In this document: piece after piece, positions 59,246-64,000 of the stretch
Position numbering within the stretch: position 1 is the stretch's first letter
Layout of the letters: every line of letters starts with the position of its first letter
Source: Planktothricoides raciborskii GIHE-MW2
GTDB taxonomy: Bacteria > Cyanobacteriota > Cyanobacteriia > Cyanobacteriales > Laspinemataceae
Reading direction: 5' to 3'
Length of the DNA: 64,000 nucleotides
Assembly: GCF_040564635.1 (NCBI RefSeq)
Contig: NZ_CP159837.1
Span: 3,521,001-3,585,000, forward strand
Notes under the pieces: generated by a model
Seen by the model: the letters and a program-made list of their open reading frames with translations, nothing else
What the model was told of the DNA's origin: nothing
Databases searched by the model: none
Position numbers and translations under genes: made by a program

Positions 59246-59786
59246 AGTTCAAATCGTTATCCTGTGTGAAGATAGACAGCAGGAAGTTTTTGCTCGTCAT
59301 TTCCTAAAAATGCGAGGTTTTACTGGTATCATCAGAGCTAAAATTTGCCCTTTAGGTAGCCAATCAGGAGAACAGTATGTACGCAGTCAATACGCAGCAG
59401 AAGTCAAAGCCTATCGTCAGAATAGAAACCGGGTTGCGATTGGCTTAGTCGTGTTAATTGATGCAGATAAGGGAACATTACAAGAACGACTTAATCAGTT
59501 AGCAGATGCTCTTAGCGCAGATGCCCAACCAGACCGTCGATCAGATGAGGCGATCGCTATCTTTATTCCTAAACGCAATATTGAAACATGGATACATTAT
59601 TTACAAGGAGAAGTTGTCAATGAGGAGCATAGTTATGTAAAATTTGAGAATAATGAGGCTTTTTGTAAACCAGATGTTGAGAAGTTAGCCGAGGAATGCC
59701 GCTCTCATAAATTATCGTCAAACGCACCGGAGTCTCTTCAGGCAGCTTGCGGGGAATTACAGCGTTTATTAATCCTATTAAAATAG
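59232..59786 (+). CDS. TOPRIM-like/DUF4276-like protein partnered with the ATPase
   Basis: A 184-residue protein. It has a TOPRIM-like motif set: Glu13 in VILCEDRQQEVFA, the DxD at Asp77/Asp79 in VVLIDADKGT, then IPKRNIETWIHYL and a C-terminal helical LAEECRSHKLSS. A conserved glutamate followed by DxD is how TOPRIM nucleases and primases coordinate Mg2+, so nuclease activity is plausible. It overlaps the ATPase gene by 14 bp and is the effector candidate of a two-gene module. I place it near DUF4276-type proteins but cannot confirm the family without a search. Confidence 0.75.
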   Translation: MSQRRVQIVILCEDRQQEVFARHFLKMRGFTGIIRAKICPLGSQSGEQYVRSQYAAEVKAYRQNRNRVAIGLVVLIDADKGTLQERLNQLADALSADAQPDRRSDEAIAIFIPKRNIETWIHYLQGEVVNEEHSYVKFENNEAFCKPDVEKLAEECRSHKLSSNAPESLQAACGELQRLLILLK

Positions 59787-59868
59787 TAATTGGTCAACCA
59801 TGAATTAAACCAAAATATAAACAAAAAAAATAATAATTTAATTTATTACAGCTTTATTGATATAATTT

Positions 59869-60816
59869 ATGACTGAAAATCAGGCTGAATCAAAACCATT
59901 TATCTACTTTTTGACCGTTAACTATTACTCATCAAAGTTAATTACCTCTCTTTTAGCATCTCTGGAAACACAAGCCAAAATACCCTATAAACTAATTATC
60001 GTAAATAATTCCCCGGATGATGCCGAAATTGAAGCATTAAATCAGGAAAAAACGGTAATTTTGCAGGCTGGGGAAAATCTAGGATTTGGTAAAGGGTGTA
60101 ATTTAGGCATCCACTGGGTTTATGACCAAGACCCAGAAGCTATTATTTGGCTGATTAATCCCGATACCCTGATGCTGACGGATTCTTTGGCAAAAGTGCC
60201 GGACTTTTTTAGCAATCATCCCGAAGTTTCTATTTTAGGCACAATGGTTTATGAACCCAGTGGGGATGTTTGGTTTGGGGGAGGGGAATTTAATCGCTAT
60301 ACTGGGTCGATTATTATTAAAGATAATTTATTTTTGCACAATCCCGATGCTGAATATATTTCTTGTGCTTGGGTGACAGGCTGTAGTTTTTTACTGAATT
60401 TAAGAAAGTTTGATACTTGTCCCGAATTTGACCCAGATTATTTTTTATATTACGAGGATTTTGATTTTTGTCAGCGTTATGCTCAAAAAGGTCATGTTAT
60501 AGCCATGACGAATCATCTGGCAGTGTTTCACCAACCTTCGCAAATTACTAATCAAAATTTATTCCATAAGTATTATCATAGTACCTATAGTTATTTATTC
60601 ACGATTAACAAGTATTGTCATCCAGTTGTTTTCTGGTTGAGATTGCTCAGATTAGGGTTAAATGGTTTATGGTTTTTGCTGCGCGATTCGCTAAAGCGAT
60701 CCGCCTTGCGGAATCGCGCAGTTGGGTTAGGTAAAATTAAGGGAATTTTGAGTTATCTTAAATCCGATAAAAATTACTCAGATAATCACCACAGAGACAC
60801 AGAGAACACAAAGTAG
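59869..60816 (+). CDS. Glycosyltransferase family 2
   Basis: A 315-residue GT-A enzyme: LTVNYYSSKLITSLLASLET (N-terminal), LGFGKGCNLGIHW, IIWLINPDTLML (DxD region), CAWVTGCSFLLNLRKF and FDPDYFLYYEDFDFCQRY. Such proteins often act as rhamnosyltransferases, and the nearby rfbC-rfbD-rfbA genes make that plausible; the acceptor is unknown. The C-terminal part contains a palindromic DNA insert (60680-60720) translated as RDSLKRSALRNRA, and the last residues (NHHRDTENTK) come from a CACAGAGACACAGAG-type repeat. No secretion signal; a membrane-associated C-terminus is possible. Confidence 0.9.
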   Translation: MTENQAESKPFIYFLTVNYYSSKLITSLLASLETQAKIPYKLIIVNNSPDDAEIEALNQEKTVILQAGENLGFGKGCNLGIHWVYDQDPEAIIWLINPDTLMLTDSLAKVPDFFSNHPEVSILGTMVYEPSGDVWFGGGEFNRYTGSIIIKDNLFLHNPDAEYISCAWVTGCSFLLNLRKFDTCPEFDPDYFLYYEDFDFCQRYAQKGHVIAMTNHLAVFHQPSQITNQNLFHKYYHSTYSYLFTINKYCHPVVFWLRLLRLGLNGLWFLLRDSLKRSALRNRAVGLGKIKGILSYLKSDKNYSDNHHRDTENTK

Positions 60817-60865
60817 TGGTAGGTTGCGTTAGGCGTGGTGTCGCTGCTAACACTACCACTACTTT
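60810..60865. terminator. Bidirectional hairpin terminator candidate
   Basis: A perfect 13-bp stem AAAGTAGTGGTAG (60810-60822) and CTACCACTACTTT (60853-60865) with a 30-nt loop, between convergent genes. A U-run of three to four follows on both strands. Confidence 0.6.
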
Positions 60866-60888
60866 ATATGAGATTCCGCGATCGCATT

Positions 60889-61466
60889 TTAGTCGGAAAT
60901 CAAAGCAGCCACAGAAATTTTGACATCGGGAAATGCTAATGGGGTAATTTCACCGTCGGTTAAGGTCATTTTTGAGGCATATTCCCCATGTCTGGGTTCG
61001 CGAAATACGATGAGTTCCCCACGCTTTAAATTCACTAACCAATATTCAGGAATTCCCGTTCCGCATAGATACGATATTTTAAGGTTGAGTCTTTTTCTAA
61101 ACTGCTATTGGCATATTCAATTAACCAAAAAATATTTTCAGGATAGGGATGGTGGTTGAGATATTCTCGTCCCAAACGTTGCACAATAGCAATGTCTGGT
61201 TCGGGTTCGGAGTCGTTGGGCAATGTGATGGGTTTAGCTGGACTGACTAAGGCGCGGTAAGCGTCAGCTATGCCGTCAGGCTTATCGCCCAGTAAACGGG
61301 TCAAATATTCGCCAGCTTTAGTGCTGAAATAAGCGTGAGGAACTCCTTCTGGGGACATTTCTACAATTTCTCCATTGAGTAGTTCCACGGGGCGATCGTC
61401 GAGTAAGCCAGTTTCGACGATCTGGTGATAGTCTTCCATTGTCCATTTGGCCAAAGATATAGTCAT
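60889..61466 (-). pseudogene. Uma2-family (DUF820) endonuclease-like gene, frameshifted
   Basis: The 5' part from ATG 61466 encodes a normal Uma2 N-terminus (TMEDYHQIVETGLLDDRPVE, PEPDIAIVQRLGREY and FWLIEYANSSLEKD). It reads YAEREFLNIG and stops at 61035. In the next frame the expected continuation IPEYWLVNLKRGELIVFREP runs to a stop at 60889. A single missing base near 61057-61062 (GCGGAACGGGAATTCC, where the family usually encodes AExGIPEYW) explains it. Either a real pseudogene or a sequencing error. The full protein would be about 190 residues. Confidence 0.82.
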
Positions 61467-61689
61467 GTTCGTTAACCATTGGAGTGGGTATTAATAATAT
61501 AGTAGTCTACTGGGCAACGATGTATCCCATGAGTCGTTTCTTTATTCCATTAATTCGCGCAATCTAAGGGTAAATCCAGGCAGGGATTTAAATCCGTGGC
61601 TACAAGAACCAAGTCCGCTTTCTGGCGGACTAAAAACAATATAAAAGAGGATGGTAGATGAAACTACTGGAGAAATTTTTTGGTAAATT

Positions 61690-62034
61690 CTAGGATTTTT
61701 TATTGTTAATCTGCTCTTGGGATTGGGCGATCCTTACAGCATTTAATTCTCCATAATCGCCAGTATTTCTTAAATCTTGGGCATCAATTACCAGACGATG
61801 AAATTCCTTCGGAACTATACCGCTTTTGACAAATTCCCGACCAAAAGCAGAAATCACGGCTGCATGACTCGAAAATGATAAATCTTTCTGTAAAAGAATG
61901 GCTTCAACAGCATAAAACATACTGTAATAAGCGCGAGATGCCGCATAATCTGGAAATTCATTAGTTTGGAGAATTTTGGCTGCTTCTAAGCTGGTGATAG
62001 ATTTTTGCAGTAAGTTTTCTTGTTCTGGGGTCAA
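61690..62034 (-). CDS. HEPN-domain protein (toxin half of HEPN-MNT)
   Basis: A 114-residue helical HEPN protein: SITSLEAAKILQTNEFPDYA, ASRAYYSMFYAVEAIL and the C-terminal RNTGDYGELNAV that carries the conserved Arg/Asp-Tyr-Gly seen in HEPN toxins. HEPN toxins of this type are ribonucleases or are inhibited by AMPylation from the partner. Its start overlaps the MNT stop by 4 bp (ATGA). Confidence 0.88.
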   Translation of the reverse strand: MTPEQENLLQKSITSLEAAKILQTNEFPDYAASRAYYSMFYAVEAILLQKDLSFSSHAAVISAFGREFVKSGIVPKEFHRLVIDAQDLRNTGDYGELNAVRIAQSQEQINNKKS

Positions 62035-62351
62035 AATGTAATTCCCTCTTTTCTGATATTGAGCAGTAATGGAGTATTGGCTGTAGAGAATTTTTCCGAA
62101 TCCATAAATAGACGACTGATTGTGAGATCATATTGCAGAGATAAGTCAGAAATCAAATGTCCCGTTCGTTTGATTTCTTCCCCCGGATTAACTTGACCTT
62201 TGAGGATAATCAATACATCAATATCGGAATTTTCTGTGGCAGTTCCCCGCGCTTGAGAACCAAATAAAATTAGGCGATCGAGTCGAGTTCCATATAATTC
62301 CAATAAATCTGATCGCAGTTGCTTTAGCAGGATTTGTAATTGTTCGGACAT
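62031..62351 (-). CDS. MNT-type nucleotidyltransferase (antitoxin half)
   Basis: A 106-residue minimal nucleotidyltransferase with the GS-x-ARG signature (LILFGSQARGTATENSDIDV) and the two metal Asp of the SDIDVL motif, residues about 43-47. In HEPN-MNT systems this enzyme AMPylates and neutralises the HEPN protein. Gene order and overlap with the HEPN gene support a TA pair. Confidence 0.9.
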   Translation of the reverse strand: MSEQLQILLKQLRSDLLELYGTRLDRLILFGSQARGTATENSDIDVLIILKGQVNPGEEIKRTGHLISDLSLQYDLTISRLFMDSEKFSTANTPLLLNIRKEGITF

Positions 62352-62430
62352 AGGGCGTAATCACAAATAATTAATTTACTGTAAAATTTCCACTACAAAT
62401 ACAGCGGTTTTCAGGGCGGCGTTGCATTCC

Positions 62431-62505
62431 GTAGGGGCGAAGCATTTCGGCAGTCCATTTAGTGTTCTAAGCAATAGGTTATCTGCCGAAATGCTTCGCC
62501 CCTAC
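62431..62505. repeat. Family A hairpin repeat, intact
   Basis: GTAGGGGCGAAGCATTTCGG left, GCCGAAATGCTTCGCCCCTA plus C right; the loop is CAGTCCATTTAGTGTTCTAA plus 15 nt. Lies upstream of the MNT-HEPN pair. Confidence 0.88.
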
Positions 62506-62666
62506 AGGCACTTGTGGTAGATCCAATATAAAATTGCTGTAATTAGCAGTTAATCATTAAATATAATCGCCTCCTACCCCAAAATCAACCGGGCAAGCTT
62601 TTTACATCAGGCAATGGCCAAGGGGTAATATTACTTTACTAAAAATGTATCCCATGAATCGTTCCT

Positions 62667-63293
62667 CTATTCCATTAATTCACGCACTTTCTCTAAGGGT
62701 AAATCTAGCACTTCGGCAATTTGTTCTGCGCTTAAACCCAGTTGGATTAATTTGGATAAACTATTTAATTTGGTTTCGTATAAAAGAGTTTCAAAGGCGC
62801 GTTCGCGAAGCGTTGCGGATGCAACATCGCGAAGCGGCGCGGATGCAACATCGCGAAGGGGTTCCGATGCGCGATCGCGAAGCGTCCGGGAATCGCCACT
62901 GGTTTTTGTCTTGTCTTGAATTAATTCTTGATTTCCCGCATCTTCATTTTCTAATCTTGGGCGATCGGAATTAGGACAAAGATTAATATTACCAACACGA
63001 ACACGATTTCCAATGAGAGTAGACTGATAATTTGCGAATCCTAACCGTTGAACTGTAGCGCAAAAATTCGACCTATTAACATCTTCCCCAAAAGTCTTTG
63101 ACAGAACTTGCCAAAGTTTATAGGCTTCATCTTTAACATGACCTTTGGTGCATTTATACTGTTTGGCAATTTCGGGATACTTCTGACCATTGAGCACTCC
63201 CTTCAAAATTTCCACTTGCAGACTATCAAGGTGTTTCCTGGTTTGTTTAAAGACCAATTCATCAATTGACTGCAACACAGTTTCCCAGTCCAT
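62667..63293 (-). CDS. vMAP-type HTH protein with repeat-encoded linker
   Basis: A 208-residue protein. Residues 1-85 match the N-terminal HTH domain of vWA-MoxR-associated proteins: LDSLQVEILKGVLNGQKYPE, IAKQYKCTKGHVKDEAYKLW and FGEDVNRSNFCATVQRLGF. A variable region (90-135) follows. An 8-residue repeat (RDRASEPL, RDVASAPL, RDVASATL, RERAFETL) of about residues 135-166 is encoded by GCGAAGC-rich DNA. The C-terminal YETKLNSLSKLIQLGLSAEQ resembles the tail of DUF4351/Rpn-type proteins. The usual NACHT/WD40 effector part is absent, so it may be a regulator. Two blocks of 10-bp phased repeats lie in front of the start. Confidence 0.75.
   Translation of the reverse strand: MDWETVLQSIDELVFKQTRKHLDSLQVEILKGVLNGQKYPEIAKQYKCTKGHVKDEAYKLWQVLSKTFGEDVNRSNFCATVQRLGFANYQSTLIGNRVRVGNINLCPNSDRPRLENEDAGNQELIQDKTKTSGDSRTLRDRASEPLRDVASAPLRDVASATLRERAFETLLYETKLNSLSKLIQLGLSAEQIAEVLDLPLEKVRELME
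62796..62890. repeat. 24-bp tandem palindromic repeat in HTH gene
   Basis: Units of type CGCGAAGCGGCGCGGATGCA ACAT recur about three and a half times in frame in the coding region, producing the 8-residue peptide repeat. Confidence 0.85.
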
Positions 63294-63320
63294 TCCTTTA
63301 TGATGACTCCTCTGAAATTT

Positions 63321-63420
63321 TACCCGCCATTATCCGCCATTATCCGTCATTATCCGCCCGCTTAACATTTTTTAATAAAAGTCCCGTCTTTATCAGTCTT
63401 TTTCCGCCCTTTTCCGTCTT
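63321..63420 (-). promoter_or_regulatory. Helically phased 10-bp direct repeats before the HTH gene
   Basis: Two blocks of four exact 10-bp units. Block 1, 63321-63360: TACCCGCCAT, TATCCGCCAT, TATCCGTCAT, TATCCGCCCG. Block 2, 63381-63420: GTCCCGTCTT, TATCAGTCTT, TTTCCGCCCT, TTTCCGTCTT. A 20-bp spacer keeps everything in a 10-bp register over 100 bp. On the gene strand the units read like ATGGCGGATA and AAGACGGAAA. They begin 28 bp upstream of the start codon and are candidate iteron-like binding sites for an HTH protein. Confidence 0.8.
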
Positions 63421-63935
63421 GTCGATTGTGTCTGTGTCAGATGACAATAGAGATTATGTGAGCGTATAGCATTTTTCAATCAGACAGATAATTAATCTGT
63501 CATTATTTTTGATTGTTGATGCAGAAATCCAAGGAAAATCCAGAATATGCAACCTGTCTAGAAAAATATTGTTAGAAAATAGAAGGGGGTGCAGAAAAAC
63601 TCGCCTAGATACCCAAAGATTAAAGTAGCGCGGGACAAGGCTCATAACTTATGATCTTATCATAGGTGATAACGGCACTGGGAGAGAAGATATCTTACAG
63701 GATATCGTGCTGCCATTGGCATTGGTGACAGGTCGAATTTGAGATATTATACCCGATTTTGACTGGAATGGTTTTCTTTCTGGTCGCGATTAAATCTGAT
63801 TATAATAGTCTAAACTGCGGGCATCCCATCTTTGTAAAAAGACTTATTCTTACTCTTTTCTCTATCCTCTCTCCTCTTTCTTACAATACAGAAAATGATC
63901 CGGTCTAAAATCAAACTTACAGGGTAGTTAAATTA
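63421..63935. other. Intergenic region between HTH gene and CSD gene
   Basis: About 515 bases between the phased repeats and the CSD start. It contains the HTH gene's upstream DNA and, further on, a T/C-rich leader (63835-63890) before the cold-shock gene. The latter is consistent with long leaders seen for CSD/Rbp genes. No coding frame is seen in it. Confidence 0.5.
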
Positions 63936-64000
63936 ATGAATATCGAATTTGGTCAGGTTCAGGAATATAATGGAAGAGGCTTTGGCTTTGTAAGCCGCAC
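63936..64000 (+). CDS. Cold-shock-domain protein, N-terminal fragment (cut by window edge)
   Basis: ATG 63936 opens MNIEFGQVQEYNGRGFGFVS followed by RT at the edge. The GQVQEYN start and RNP1-like GFGFVS are typical for a cold-shock domain of the CspA fold. Only about 21 codons are present, so length and C-terminal domains are unknown. CSD/RRM proteins appear twice in this window. Confidence 0.7.
   Translation, partial: MNIEFGQVQEYNGRGFGFVSR

Overview
The window is chromosomal DNA from a cyanobacterium, most likely a filamentous non-heterocystous (Oscillatoriales-type) lineage. Evidence: psaF and psaJ of photosystem I, crtP and crtB of carotenoid synthesis, a dnaK3-dnaJ pair, a chloroplast-type GNAT protein, frequent HIP1 octamers (GCGATCGC), and very heavy loads of cyanobacterial short palindromic repeats. 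The genus is inference. No rRNA, tRNA, CRISPR array or intact insertion sequence was recognised.

Layout. 1-9 kb: two tandem paralogous response regulators with a coiled-coil tail, a PfkB-type sugar kinase, an array of about twelve hairpin repeats that runs into the 3' end of a C5 DNA methyltransferase, a divergent amino-type DNA methyltransferase, a pentapeptide-repeat protein, a small methyltransferase and two paralogous two-TM membrane proteins. 9-15 kb: ispH, rsmH, an RsbU-like REC-GAF-PP2C phosphatase with its RsbW-like kinase, and a coiled-coil protein. 15.6-19.7 kb: a minus-strand cobalt/nickel ECF uptake cluster (cbiM, cbiQ, cbiO) preceded by a NikL-like membrane-anchored protein and a lipoprotein. 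20-30 kb: a repeat-dominated accessory zone holding ParDE, an intact VapBC, a VapBC whose toxin is cut short by a repeat, a truncated Rpn/DUF4351 remnant, a protease-WD40 lipoprotein, a COP23-type protein and a Ser/Thr kinase. 30-49 kb: housekeeping genes (psaFJ divergent from tsaD, an alpha/beta hydrolase, ACT protein, GNAT, DUF2103, clpS), a secreted RTX-PPC-calpain protease, dnaJ/dnaK3, a CheY-like regulator, crtP-crtB and an RRM RNA-binding protein. 50-58 kb: a TPR/M48-like protein lacking the expected zinc ligands, prfC, and rfbC-rfbD-rfbA for dTDP-rhamnose. 58-64 kb: a two-gene AAA ATPase/TOPRIM-like module (candidate defence), a glycosyltransferase, a frameshifted Uma2 pseudogene, a HEPN-MNT pair, a vMAP-type HTH protein preceded by striking 10-bp phased repeats, and the start of a cold-shock-domain gene.

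Repeats. Four families recur: (A) hairpins bounded by GTAGGGGCGAAGCATTCCGG and its complement; (B) 67-bp units with inverted 15-mers AGAAACCGGGTTTCT / AGAAACCCGGTTTCT around a 37-nt spacer; (C) CAACCAACAACCATCAACC-type short tandem repeats just after stop codons; (D) GTAGGGTGGGCAA hairpins. Families A and B are linked into composite blocks and have truncated or extended several genes. The best candidates for something undescribed are the phased 10-bp repeat array before the HTH gene, the AAA/TOPRIM pair, the 16-mer leader motif shared by the calpain gene and crtP, and the repeat-driven remodelling of genes.
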